Of a DNA stretch of 64,000 bases, positions 52,930-62,399 are shown one piece after another. Source of the stretch: Candidatus Epulonipiscium fishelsonii (GTDB lineage Bacteria > Bacillota > Clostridia > Lachnospirales > Cellulosilyticaceae); assembly GCA_001983455.1 (NCBI GenBank), contig LJDB01000073.1, forward strand, positions 23,700-87,699. Reading direction: 5' to 3'. A model generated the notes under the pieces. The model made no database searches, was not told the DNA's origin, and was given only the letters and a program-made list of their open reading frames with translations. A program made the position numbers and the translations under genes. Numbering within the stretch: position 1 is the stretch's first letter; the number at the start of each line of letters is the position of its first letter.

Positions 52930-53273
52930 ATTTTCTCCTTTATTTTTTGGTCAATAGCTTCACATACTCCTGAAAAATTTTGCCATATTTGTTTGTTACT
53001 AAAGCGTATAACTTCCATTTGATATTGTTGTAATACTTCAGTTCTTATTATATCGTACTCCAATCCTTCAGTTGTGTAGTGTTGTGATCCGTCTAATTCT
53101 ATTACTAGTTTTGCTTTTGAACAGTAAAAATCAACTATATAATTATCTATAATTCGTTGTTTATAAAATCTTATTGGATATTTGCTTAGAAAGTCATACC
53201 ATAGATGTTTTTCTTCTCTTGTCATATTGTTTCTTAATGATTTTGCATTTGATAATAAATTTTTATTATACAT
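52926..53273 (-). CDS. DUF559 (Vsr-like fold) endonuclease-domain protein
   Basis: A 115-residue DUF559 protein of the PD-(D/E)XK/Vsr-like superfamily. The family core is intact: 'REEKHLWYDFL', 'FYKQRIIDNYIVDFYCSKAK' and 'LVIELDGSQHYTTEG' (Asp/Glu/Asp and His residues of the likely active site). The role of the family is not established; Vsr-like enzymes include nick-making repair and homing nucleases. It lies in the break between the PglX halves, beside 40-bp repeats, and is translationally coupled to the C-terminal half. The start follows AGGAGAAA. It may be cargo of the element that split pglX. Confidence 0.9.
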   Translation of the reverse strand: MYNKNLLSNAKSLRNNMTREEKHLWYDFLSKYPIRFYKQRIIDNYIVDFYCSKAKLVIELDGSQHYTTEGLEYDIIRTEVLQQYQMEVIRFSNKQIWQNFSGVCEAIDQKIKEKI

Positions 53274-53289
53274 TCGTTTCTCCTTCTAT

Positions 53290-53604
53290 CCCAGTCACCC
53301 CTTACCCCTCCGCCTCTTTCATCGGCACCTCCCCTTACAAGTGGAGGCAACTCTCACCTCATCCCAGTCACCCCTTACAAGTGGAGGCAACTCCCATCTC
53401 ATCCCAGTCACCCCTTACAAGTGGAGGCAACTCCCATCCCAGTCACCCTTATAATTGGAGGCAACTCTCATCTCATCCCAGTCACCCCTTACAAGTGGAG
53501 GCAACTCTCACCTCAACCCAGTCACCCCTTACAAGTGGAGGCAACTCCCATCTCAACCCAGTCACCCCTTACAAGGGTGGAAATCGCCATAGGCGATAGG
53601 GGGG
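53290..53604. repeat. GC-rich 40-bp tandem repeats in the pglX break
   Basis: Units start at 53290, 53363, 53403, 53438, 53478, 53518 and 53558, mostly 40 bp apart. Their consensus includes CCCAGTCACCCCTTACAAG and TGGAGGCAACTC. GC is far above the surroundings. The block ends with an ATCGCC-ATA-GGCGAT hairpin and GGGGGGTCAAAT, which abuts the last codon of the PglX half. The first unit is longer and degenerate, and one unit is 35 bp. Open frames through the block come from lack of stops, not coding. Confidence 0.9.
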
Positions 53605-56097
53605 TCAAATCAGCGGATGGCGTTTAAAATTCCATGAAGTTTCAAAACTATCCCAATCAGTTTTTGATATTTCAATGTTTTCTTCCACTATATTTTCTAT
53701 ATTACTATTTTTTTCTTTATCCATTATTAAGGGTATATTCATAATATCATTAATTTGAAAATTTAAAGTTGGATTAATTAAATCAAGAAAATTACCAACA
53801 ACTTTGCTACACAAAAACCCTAAAATATACTTCCTGCTATCAGTTATAAAAGCAATAGGTCCTGCATCTCCAAATAAAGTTCCTTTTGTTACTTCTCTAA
53901 AAGCAATCTTGGCCGATGTTATTCTTCCCCAAGTTATTCCTTCTTTAAAGTATAAAGATGTATCTCTAAGACGGTAATTTTTTACATTGTTTCTTATATT
54001 AAAACCTTCACGCCATAAATCTACTACCTTTTCATTATTACCATGCCAGTTCCTAAAACTGCCTCCACTATTTAAAGGAAACCATTTATAATTTTCCATA
54101 TCATTAAAAGAAATGCAATCAAATTTAATTTCTTTATTAAAAACCTCATACCAAAATTTTATAAATTTTTCATCTCCTGTCATAATGCCTGATTTGCAAT
54201 TAATAAAGTATGATAAAGGTTTAGCTTCAAATGCCTTAAGTATATTCTCGCTTGCCCAATAAGCAATAGGACTTCCAGGGATTTTTGCAAAATTTTCTGA
54301 GGTAGTCTCATACAAATATCCGCTTGCTAAAAAAGCTTCTTTTTTACTATTTCGGCTATTAAAATCTATCAACCTTTTATACACTCCGACATAACCTTTT
54401 ATACAAGATTTTCTCATAATCCAAGCAGTAGTTTGAACAACTTCACCACCAATTTCTTCAAATGCTCTAGTTCCTAGATGTGCCATGCTTACAATATCTA
54501 TATTTAACAATTTTGTTCTTAACTTTTCATAGCGTGATAAAAACATCCAAGAATGCATTGTAATCATTGCCACATATCCATTTTTATTTGCTAGTTGTAA
54601 ACAACGTTCAATAAATGTTGCAAACATATCAGCTTTACTGTCTGGAAAATATTCTTTGATATAGTTGTTCAATGTGTCATTCAAGTCACCACTACCTTTA
54701 TACGGCGGATTAGTAATAACCACATCATATTTTTTACTTAGCACTTTTCTAAAATTCCAAGTATTCAAATTTAATTTATGATCTTGCTCTTGTGACATTT
54801 CTTCTAGCTTATCTACAATTAATAATGAACCAAACTCCTCACCATCTGAATAATTTCTGGGACAATACACTTGTGGTTCAATACCCCTATTTAAAAATCT
54901 TATATCGTATTTTCTGGCTTTCATCATAATTGCAAAATAAGAAAGTTGATAAGCTCTTTCATCAATATCAAGCCCATATAAATTGTTTTCAATAATTAAT
55001 CTAACTGCTTCTCGGCTAGAATATCCTTGACTTTCATACACTTGCATTAATACATCAAATGCATATACTAAAATATGACCACTACCCATACAAGGGTCGA
55101 TAATTTTTAGTTCTTCCAACTTAAAATTGTGATTATTCACGATTTTAAGTTGTTGTTTTACTTCTTCGGTTTGTTCAGCTTCAGGTAAATAATACTTCCA
55201 ATTCATTAATTTAGGGTCAACATCTAATTTTTCTATTATTATTTTACCCAGTGAATTTTCCACCATATATTTTACAATCCAATCGGGAGTAAAAAGTTGT
55301 GTGGTAGCAGGAATCTGTTCTTTCATTATTTTAGATTTTTGTGCGTCTACTTTTGCCTTCGGCTCTGTATTATAAAACTGGTATAACCATCCTACAATTT
55401 CAACAGCCTCATTAAAATCTTCCTCATTTATATCATTTACAAGGTGTCTTATAATTCCATCTTCATCAGTAAACGATATATTTAAAAGTAACTCTGTATA
55501 ACCTTTAACTTGTTGTGATTTTCCATCATCTTGTGCTCTATCTTCAAATAGGTTTGGCAAAACTTTCTCTAGTTCATGACACTGCTTTATAAATAAAAAT
55601 CTAAACAGTTCTTCTAACTTATTGTTATTTTTAAAATTTTCAATTAAATTTTCTTCTTCATCTGTAAACTCAATTCCTGTTAAATATGGATCTGTTACAA
55701 TATCTGGCTCTGTCTTTCCATCTTTTTCACTAGAAAGAACCCTAACCCCTGTTTGCAAATAGTCATTTACCTCCATAAATCTAATCGCTATAAGCCTGTT
55801 AAACCAAGTGTATGCAACTTCTTCTATTACTAATTCATATGCAATTTTGTACTTACAATCGTCTAGTTTTTCTCTTATTCTGTTAGCTATTGCCATTCTC
55901 TTTTTTATATCGTCACCCGTAACTTCTACAGGTTCTGTTGTCCCAATATCAAAAAAATGAACCTCATTATTTGACTGGTCTAATGGTTCAAGGATTGAAT
56001 CTTCTGTTATCCCTACCAAAAGCATCTTATCTGTTATAGTACTTATTAATTTTTTCCTCGCCCATATGGCAAAATTTTTTATGGCTATTTTGTTCAT
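53605..56097 (-). CDS. pglX: PglX N-terminal (methyltransferase) half, copy 1
   Basis: An 830-residue adenine-specific methyltransferase half of BREX PglX, which marks host DNA. Residues ~1-245 are the N-terminal helical region, nearly the same as copy 2. The SAM motif is 'DPCMGSGHILVYAFD' (~334) and the catalytic motif is 'NPPYKGSGD' (~461). The target-recognition part follows and differs from copy 2. It ends 'DWDSFETSWNFKRHPLI', then TGA, exactly where normal PglX continues into the tail encoded separately at 52027-52929. The stop is created by the start of the repeat element. The short upstream region (AGAAAATC) is shared with copy 2. Confidence 0.93.
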   Translation of the reverse strand: MNKIAIKNFAIWARKKLISTITDKMLLVGITEDSILEPLDQSNNEVHFFDIGTTEPVEVTGDDIKKRMAIANRIREKLDDCKYKIAYELVIEEVAYTWFNRLIAIRFMEVNDYLQTGVRVLSSEKDGKTEPDIVTDPYLTGIEFTDEEENLIENFKNNNKLEELFRFLFIKQCHELEKVLPNLFEDRAQDDGKSQQVKGYTELLLNISFTDEDGIIRHLVNDINEEDFNEAVEIVGWLYQFYNTEPKAKVDAQKSKIMKEQIPATTQLFTPDWIVKYMVENSLGKIIIEKLDVDPKLMNWKYYLPEAEQTEEVKQQLKIVNNHNFKLEELKIIDPCMGSGHILVYAFDVLMQVYESQGYSSREAVRLIIENNLYGLDIDERAYQLSYFAIMMKARKYDIRFLNRGIEPQVYCPRNYSDGEEFGSLLIVDKLEEMSQEQDHKLNLNTWNFRKVLSKKYDVVITNPPYKGSGDLNDTLNNYIKEYFPDSKADMFATFIERCLQLANKNGYVAMITMHSWMFLSRYEKLRTKLLNIDIVSMAHLGTRAFEEIGGEVVQTTAWIMRKSCIKGYVGVYKRLIDFNSRNSKKEAFLASGYLYETTSENFAKIPGSPIAYWASENILKAFEAKPLSYFINCKSGIMTGDEKFIKFWYEVFNKEIKFDCISFNDMENYKWFPLNSGGSFRNWHGNNEKVVDLWREGFNIRNNVKNYRLRDTSLYFKEGITWGRITSAKIAFREVTKGTLFGDAGPIAFITDSRKYILGFLCSKVVGNFLDLINPTLNFQINDIMNIPLIMDKEKNSNIENIVEENIEISKTDWDSFETSWNFKRHPLI

Positions 56098-56113
56098 GAT
56101 TTTCTTCCATCCT

Positions 56114-56234
56114 TATACTAAACTAACTATACTTAGTCTAAATTTTCCCAAGTATAATCTGGGCCAGTTTTTCTAGTCTTTTTTGAGATTTTGCTATAAT
56201 AAACCATTCACCCCACCGCCCTTTGTAATGGGGA
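56114..56234 (-). pseudogene. Shrunken relic of a second PglX C-terminal gene plus element scar
   Basis: Between the two PglX halves, minus-strand translation gives 'AKSQKRLEKLAQIILGKI' and a stop. This is the real tail's 'AKSQKRLEKLA' joined in frame to its last residues 'ILGKI', with about 55 codons deleted. A 35-bp block (56122-56156) is identical to 52011-52045. Next to copy 2, CACCCC...CCCTTTGTAATGGGG and a TCAAAT at about 56203-56234 resemble the element end found at 53570-53610. So copy 2 once had the same break-element-tail layout. Confidence 0.82.
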
Positions 56235-58673
56235 TCAAATCAACGGATGTTTAATAAAATCCCATGAGGTTTCAAAGCTATCCCAATCTTTTTTTGATAT
56301 GGAGATGTTTTCTTCTACTAAAGTATCAATATCATTTTTTTCATCATTATTAATAATTAGTGGTAGTGCTTTTATATCACCTACTTGACAATTTAAAGTA
56401 GGATTTAACGTACTTAAAATGATTTTTCCAATACTATTAATAAATCCTAAAACGTACATTAAGTTATCTGAACTTTTAAATGCTGGACTTCCTGAATCAA
56501 ATAAGCAATTTCTAGGTATATATCTTAATGTAGTGCCTTTACTTGTTATTTTAGACCAACACAAAATCTCGCTGAAATACATATTTTTCCCTTGTAATCC
56601 TGAATTTTTCTCTTGTCTAATTTCTTCTCCGTTGTTCTCCCAATTTATTACATATTCTAAATTTCCATACCACTTTCTATATTCTCCACCTTTATGATGA
56701 GGATACCATTTGGATCCTGTTTTTTCCTGAGCGAAAGAAAATTTGGATGAATTGACTTCAAACCACAAGCGTAAAAACCTATTGTTATTACCAGTTTTTA
56801 TACCTTCTGAAGCTATCCCATAATCACCCATTTTTGTTCCATTCTCAAATACTTTAAGCATATTCTCGCCCATCCAATAAGCAATTGGACTACTAGGAAT
56901 TTTCGTAAAATTTTCTTGACTAGCTTCATACAAATATCCACATTTGTTATTGCTTAATGCCTCTAATACTTTTTCTTTTTGAACTTGCATACCTCCCTTA
57001 AAATCCGATAATTTAAAATATAATCCTTTTTCTGTTTCTTTACAATTTTTTAAAATAAACGAACAAATTGGCACAGTTGATTCTTCAAAAGCAGAATATT
57101 CCATTTGAATTAAACTTATAATTGATTTATTGTTTATAATATATTGTCTTAACCGTTCGTATGTTTTAATGAACATCCACACAAATGGAGTCATAAAAGC
57201 AGAATATCCATTAGGTTTACAAAAATCAAAATTTCTATATATAAATACTGAAAATAAATCTCCATCATAGTCCTTATAATTATCGTTTATATACTCTTTT
57301 AACCTAGGATTATATTTATTCAAATATGGAGGATTAGTGCAAACTACTGTATAAGTTTTACTTAGCAATCGTTTAAAATTCAAGTTATTCATGATAGCGG
57401 GAAGTTTTTCAGGCTCAACTGGTTTAAATATAGAACCGAGGTTTTCAAGCTCATCATTATCAATAGGGCAATATACTTGTGGGGATATTTTTTCACTAAA
57501 AAAACTTCTGTCATAACTACGTGCTTTCATCACTAACGAAAAATATGCTAGTTGGTAAGCTCGCTCATCAATATCAAGTCCATATATATTATTTTTTATA
57601 ATTAATTTTGCAGCCTCTTTTTTGGAATATCCACATTCTAAATAAATTTCTAAAAGTAAATCAAAAGCATACACTAAAATATGACCGCTTCCCATACAAG
57701 GGTCAAAAAAGGTTAATTCTTTAGGGTGTATTTTTTCATCAATATAATTACTAGGTGTTACAAAATATTCTAATTTATTTTGTAATGTACTATTTGGATT
57801 TCTTTCTACCCAATATCTCCCTAAAGAATTATCGGTCATATACCTAACTACCCAATCTGTACTAAACAATTGAGTTGCTATTGGAATATCATTCTTTGAT
57901 ATAACTCCTTTATATATATTTACAACCTCATTTTTACGCTCAGACATATAAAACTGATATAACCATCCTACAATTTCAACAGACTCTTTAAAGTCTTCTT
58001 CATCTATATCATTTACAAGGTGTCTTATAATTCCATCTTCATCAGTAAACGATATATTTAAAAGCAATTCTGTATAACCTTTAATTTGTTGTGATTTTCC
58101 ATCATCTTGTGCTCTATCTTCAAATAGGTTTGGCAATACTTTCTCTATTTCATGACACTGCTTTATAAATAAAAATCTAAACAATTCTTCTAACTTATTA
58201 TTATCTTTAAAATTTTCTATCAAAGTTTCTTCTTCATCAGTAAACTCAATTTCTGTTAAATATGGATCTGTTACAATATCTGGCTCTATCTTTCCATCTT
58301 TTTCACTAGAAAGAACCCTAACCCCTGTTGGCAAATAGTCATTCACCTCCATAAATCTAATCGCTATAAGTCTATTAAACCAGGTGTATGCAACTTCTTC
58401 TACTACTAGTTTGTATGCGAGCTTATACTCACAATCGTCTAGTTTTTCTCTTATTCTGTTAGCTATTGCTGTTCTTTTTTTTATATCAGCACCTACAACT
58501 TCTGCAGATTCTGTTGTCCCAATATCAAAAAAATGAACCTCCTCTGTTGACTGGTCTAATGGTTCAAGAATTGCATTTTCTGTTATCCCCACTAGGAGCA
58601 TCTTATCGGTTATCATCCTTATTAATTTTTTCCTTGCCCATATGGCAAAATTTTTTAGTGCTATTTTGTTCAT
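56235..58673 (-). CDS. pglX: PglX N-terminal (methyltransferase) half, copy 2
   Basis: An 812-residue paralogue of copy 1. The first ~245 residues are about 85-90% alike by eye ('NRIREKLDDCEYKLAYKLV', 'YTWFNRLIAIRFMEVNDYL', 'LFIKQCHEIEKVLPNLFEDR'). The rest, including the target-recognition region, is strongly diverged. Motif I 'DPCMGSGHILVYAFD' (~325) and 'NPPYLNKYN' (~447) are intact. It ends 'DWDSFETSWDFIKHPLI' plus TGA at the same point as copy 1. Its own tail is only a relic, so if active it must use the shared tail protein. The pair could give two DNA specificities (inference). Confidence 0.92.
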   Translation of the reverse strand: MNKIALKNFAIWARKKLIRMITDKMLLVGITENAILEPLDQSTEEVHFFDIGTTESAEVVGADIKKRTAIANRIREKLDDCEYKLAYKLVVEEVAYTWFNRLIAIRFMEVNDYLPTGVRVLSSEKDGKIEPDIVTDPYLTEIEFTDEEETLIENFKDNNKLEELFRFLFIKQCHEIEKVLPNLFEDRAQDDGKSQQIKGYTELLLNISFTDEDGIIRHLVNDIDEEDFKESVEIVGWLYQFYMSERKNEVVNIYKGVISKNDIPIATQLFSTDWVVRYMTDNSLGRYWVERNPNSTLQNKLEYFVTPSNYIDEKIHPKELTFFDPCMGSGHILVYAFDLLLEIYLECGYSKKEAAKLIIKNNIYGLDIDERAYQLAYFSLVMKARSYDRSFFSEKISPQVYCPIDNDELENLGSIFKPVEPEKLPAIMNNLNFKRLLSKTYTVVCTNPPYLNKYNPRLKEYINDNYKDYDGDLFSVFIYRNFDFCKPNGYSAFMTPFVWMFIKTYERLRQYIINNKSIISLIQMEYSAFEESTVPICSFILKNCKETEKGLYFKLSDFKGGMQVQKEKVLEALSNNKCGYLYEASQENFTKIPSSPIAYWMGENMLKVFENGTKMGDYGIASEGIKTGNNNRFLRLWFEVNSSKFSFAQEKTGSKWYPHHKGGEYRKWYGNLEYVINWENNGEEIRQEKNSGLQGKNMYFSEILCWSKITSKGTTLRYIPRNCLFDSGSPAFKSSDNLMYVLGFINSIGKIILSTLNPTLNCQVGDIKALPLIINNDEKNDIDTLVEENISISKKDWDSFETSWDFIKHPLI

Positions 58674-58789
58674 GATTTTCTTCTATTCCTACTTATTATG
58701 TTTTTGTTTATCATAGCCATCCTATACGAATGTTATAACATGAATAAGATTATACAAATATTACTTATTTGCATAATCCTACCTAATAT

Positions 58790-61700
58790 CTAAAATTCTA
58801 TGTTGATTATCACATTTTCCTTAACTTGATTTTTCAAATCTTCCCTTAACTTTTCTATATATCTATCAACGTCCTGTTCGGTTTCTATTCGCCAAGTGTT
58901 TTCCCTATTTACCGTCTTTATGCTAATAACCTTTTGTTGCTTTGGTAGGGTATCTGTAGGCGTTGGGTTTTGATTTGTAAGTTCTGCTGAGCTTTGTAGT
59001 CTTGTCTCTTCACTTGCTATTTGGTTTAATAGTCTTATTTTAAGTGCATCAGCTTCTACTTTAATAGTTTGTAAAACAGCTATATTATTGCACGTTTTTG
59101 CTTTTTCTTGCAACTCATCAAAATCACTATTTACTTTAGCATTTAACAATTTGGCACATTGTTTTTCCTTTAACTCATCCAAAACCCTCTTTCTCTCTGT
59201 GCCAATAGATAACAAAATTGGTTTTGCTGTTTCTTCTAAAAGGTCTGAATATAGATTTCTATAATTATCTAGTAGTTCTGGTAATCTCTTAATTTCTCTA
59301 TAAGGATTTTTGTTATTTAAGATAGCATTAACGTTTGTTATAATGCCCTCTATTTCTTCATTTGTGATAAAAGTTTTGCTGTCTTCATAGATTTTTGTGA
59401 AATTTAGGGTTTTATCCCATATATTTTTTTGTTCACCATCAAAAAATGCTTTTATAGGGGTAAAATCTTCTGCAAAATCTAAGTATACATCTACACTTTT
59501 TCCTAAAGTTCTAAAAAATTCAGTAGAATTGTCAATACCTATTATATCTACAAGTAATTTTTTCCCATTCTTAACTACTTGTTGTCCAGGGTAACGTGAT
59601 TCACTGCTGTAGTGTATCTCCATCTTTTCAATTTCTTGCTTCATATTTTCAGATAACCTTTTAAAATTTCTTAATATAGAATCATCATCCGTATCACTAC
59701 TAGAAACGTTAAATAACTCTTTGGCTATTCTTTTCACTGCCCTTTTCTGTTTATCGTTTGCCTTTTCTCTCTTCTCCATCAGCAATTTTTCGGAAAACTC
59801 TCGCTTAGTCAAATACTTGTATATCTCATCTGGTTGCTTATTAAGTAGAGTAATACTTTCTTGGTTTAAGGTAAATGTTATTTCTCCTTGTTTAAATAAT
59901 TTTGCCATTATCCATTCAACGTCAGCTTCTATAAACCCGTATGGAGGTTTTTGAAATCTTTCCTTCAGTGTCTTGACAGAAGTTTTGATGTGTCGTCCAG
60001 TATTGGTTGCTATAAACTGGCTTGCATCGTCAAGTGCAAGTGCATTTGGTGTTTCATTTGTGTTTTCTAGTGTATTTTGTTGTGTAGAACTACTTTGCAA
60101 CACTGCCTTTATCTCTGCTTCACCCATAGCCACTGTTATATAGCCCATCTTGTGATAAATGGCTTTTACTAGCTTTCCTATACCCTCATTTAGTTTTCTT
60201 GTTATGTCTTTTGCACTAGTTTGTAGGATATCGCTGTTAGTGTATATAGTAGAGTCTTTTAGGGATTCATTTAAAAATATCTCCGCATAATTTCTTCTAT
60301 CTCTAAGTTCTTTTTTCTTTGCATCTGTTATTTGTTCATACTTAGTCGCTACCGATGTCTTGTTAAGTTTTAGATATTTATCTATTTTTAGTCCTGCACG
60401 TATCTCATTAATAAATGCTCTGTCATCTGGTAACTTTACCCATACATAAGAGCCTTGCCCACTTCCAACTCTTAGTGTAGTTTCATCTGAAGGGCCGTCA
60501 TAATCTGGTGTTAAAATATTTAGGTCAATGTCGTAGTGTTGATTAGATTTATGTGGCTTATTGTCTACAAACTGATTAATTCCTATTGCATATCTTCCTC
60601 TAAGATGTTCGCATTTATATTTTGCTTCTGGGAATATCTTATTAAAAATTAGATTTGAAATCTCGCTTGTAATTTCACTAAGTTCTACTGGCTGATTTTC
60701 AATTTCCCTGTTTATTTCTTGCTCCTCATTTGACAGAAATACGTATATTTCTCCTGAGCGTTGTGCATAGTTTTGCCTGCATAGTTTTTGTAAGGCTATG
60801 TCTACCTTTTCTTTTAGCTCAATTCTGCTTTGATCTATTTCTGTTGCCATAAGACTTGTAATGTTATCCACATTTGCAGTGATGGCAGTGTCTACATACT
60901 TAATCATGAATAAAGTTTTTAAAACTTCTACCTCAAAACAATACTTGTCTTTGTCAGGATTTAGCATTCCATTATCCCATGCCCTAGCAATAACTATCCT
61001 ATGACTATGATCTAAAAATCCTTCCAGAGCGTTGTAAAAGTCACTAAATGGAACAAGTGCTGATTCATCTTTATTCATAACGCCTATTGCTGACTCTCTA
61101 AATAATGCAAGCATAGAACGTTCACCTTCTGCCAGGTGTTTTCCACTAGCTCCATGTATTCTGATTGATGTTAGAACGTCTCCTAATAAGTTAAACTGAT
61201 ATGGTATAAATGGGTATATGCTTGCAAAATCTTCTTTGTTTTTATATAACTTCTTTTCTACACCATCATTAAACATTATTAGGTTTCTAATTACTAGTTC
61301 TTTTTCTTTAAATTGTAGTTTAAGATTTTGTGAGGCTATTTCTGTTTTTTCTAGTATCCTCTTTTTTATTACCTCTGAAACATCAGCTGATGATAGTGAA
61401 AGCCTTGTATCAAATCTACCTTGAATTTTGGAGAAGTCATTTCCTCTTACCGTTGTTATGCTGTCAATATCTTGTTGACTAGTGACGATTATCCACGCCT
61501 TGCCCCCACATTCTGTACCCAAATCTTCGGCAACAGTTTGTAGGTTTAACATAAGATCTGTTCTCTCACCTATATATTGTCCTATCTCGTCAACTAGGAA
61601 CACAACTTGATGTTTACCACCATTTTCATCAATATGCTTTTTAATCCTCTTAGCAAACGAGTTAATATCAATGTCATACGTTCCTGTAAACTTTTCACAC

Positions 61701-62383
61701 ATATTTCTAGCTGATTCTATTGAACAATACTCTATTTTAACTAGAGTTTCACATACTCCATCTTGCGAAAATAGAAAGTTGCATCTTGCATCCTCCCAAT
61801 CCTCACCATTCAACTCTAGGTAGGTATCCTTGAATAGTTGGTATTTATTTTCTTTTGTCAATGCTCTTTCCAAATCTGCTATATATGGATTGTCTCCATA
61901 AAACCCTAGATGTTGGTTAAACACTTTTAAAAATACTGATAATATAGCTTCCTTGTTATTTTTACGGTCTGGCATACTGCTTTTGGAATCTATATTAAAA
62001 AGTATAACGTCTGCACTGTTATCTGCTGCCAATTGCATGTCTGCTAGTACCAGTTGGTCTGATATTTTGTTATCATCTATAAAATATTGTATCGCTGTCT
62101 TTCCATCAACTACACGATTTTCAAGCAAGTAAGATAGTATTTTTAAGAAATGAGATTTACCACTTCCAAAGAAACCAGAAATCCAAACTCCCATTTTATC
62201 GGTATTCCCTAAAATACCTTTTTTGTAGCTTGCAAAAAACTCTGCAAAATGTTTTGATAGCTCACGAGTTACCACGTATTCTTCAAGTTCTTGTTTTACG
62301 CTTTCATCATCGCCTTGCCCTACCTTAATTACGCCTTTAATATCTCTGTCTACTTTTTTAGTAAACATATTTTTTATAACCAT
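58790..62383 (-). CDS. brxC: BREX P-loop ATPase BrxC
   Basis: A 1197-residue BREX protein. The P-loop is 'GFFGSGKSHFLKI' (~70-82), and a Walker B-like 'QVVFLVDEIGQYIGERTDL' lies at ~270. The large C-terminal part is helical, with 'SYVWVKLPDDRAFINEIRAG' and coiled-coil stretches near the end. BrxC/PglY ATPases are needed for BREX defence and methylation, possibly as remodelling or sensor subunits. It follows brxB by 16 bp and precedes copy 2 of the PglX half. The start follows AGGAGAG. Length is usual for type 1 BrxC. Confidence 0.95.
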   Translation of the reverse strand: MVIKNMFTKKVDRDIKGVIKVGQGDDESVKQELEEYVVTRELSKHFAEFFASYKKGILGNTDKMGVWISGFFGSGKSHFLKILSYLLENRVVDGKTAIQYFIDDNKISDQLVLADMQLAADNSADVILFNIDSKSSMPDRKNNKEAILSVFLKVFNQHLGFYGDNPYIADLERALTKENKYQLFKDTYLELNGEDWEDARCNFLFSQDGVCETLVKIEYCSIESARNMCEKFTGTYDIDINSFAKRIKKHIDENGGKHQVVFLVDEIGQYIGERTDLMLNLQTVAEDLGTECGGKAWIIVTSQQDIDSITTVRGNDFSKIQGRFDTRLSLSSADVSEVIKKRILEKTEIASQNLKLQFKEKELVIRNLIMFNDGVEKKLYKNKEDFASIYPFIPYQFNLLGDVLTSIRIHGASGKHLAEGERSMLALFRESAIGVMNKDESALVPFSDFYNALEGFLDHSHRIVIARAWDNGMLNPDKDKYCFEVEVLKTLFMIKYVDTAITANVDNITSLMATEIDQSRIELKEKVDIALQKLCRQNYAQRSGEIYVFLSNEEQEINREIENQPVELSEITSEISNLIFNKIFPEAKYKCEHLRGRYAIGINQFVDNKPHKSNQHYDIDLNILTPDYDGPSDETTLRVGSGQGSYVWVKLPDDRAFINEIRAGLKIDKYLKLNKTSVATKYEQITDAKKKELRDRRNYAEIFLNESLKDSTIYTNSDILQTSAKDITRKLNEGIGKLVKAIYHKMGYITVAMGEAEIKAVLQSSSTQQNTLENTNETPNALALDDASQFIATNTGRHIKTSVKTLKERFQKPPYGFIEADVEWIMAKLFKQGEITFTLNQESITLLNKQPDEIYKYLTKREFSEKLLMEKREKANDKQKRAVKRIAKELFNVSSSDTDDDSILRNFKRLSENMKQEIEKMEIHYSSESRYPGQQVVKNGKKLLVDIIGIDNSTEFFRTLGKSVDVYLDFAEDFTPIKAFFDGEQKNIWDKTLNFTKIYEDSKTFITNEEIEGIITNVNAILNNKNPYREIKRLPELLDNYRNLYSDLLEETAKPILLSIGTERKRVLDELKEKQCAKLLNAKVNSDFDELQEKAKTCNNIAVLQTIKVEADALKIRLLNQIASEETRLQSSAELTNQNPTPTDTLPKQQKVISIKTVNRENTWRIETEQDVDRYIEKLREDLKNQVKENVIINIEF

Positions 62384-62399
62384 AAATCTCTCCTATTTC

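Noticed and set aside
52926..53273. Classical Vsr mismatch nuclease or restriction enzyme of the island
   Set aside because: The motifs are those of DUF559; there is no dcm-type methyltransferase, and the gene lies in the element that splits pglX.
53290..53604. CRISPR array
   Set aside because: The units are directly adjacent tandem copies with no unique spacers, and no cas genes are near.
53174..53627. Three overlapping plus-strand open frames across the GC-rich repeats
   Set aside because: They run through 40-bp repeats (not a multiple of three) that simply lack stops, have no ribosome binding sites and read as repeats in several frames.
53605..56097. Inteins or recombinase-driven inversion in pglX
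   Set aside because: No intein splice blocks, no recombinase gene and no inverted copies were seen; both copies have the same orientation.
53605..58673. Type II/IIG restriction-modification enzymes
   Set aside because: The N-terminal and final blocks are specific to BREX PglX, and the neighbours are brxA, brxB, brxC and pglZ.
58790..62383. BrxC possibly being a different P-loop anti-phage ATPase
   Set aside because: Size, P-loop position and operon place between brxB and pglX fit BrxC better than any other family.
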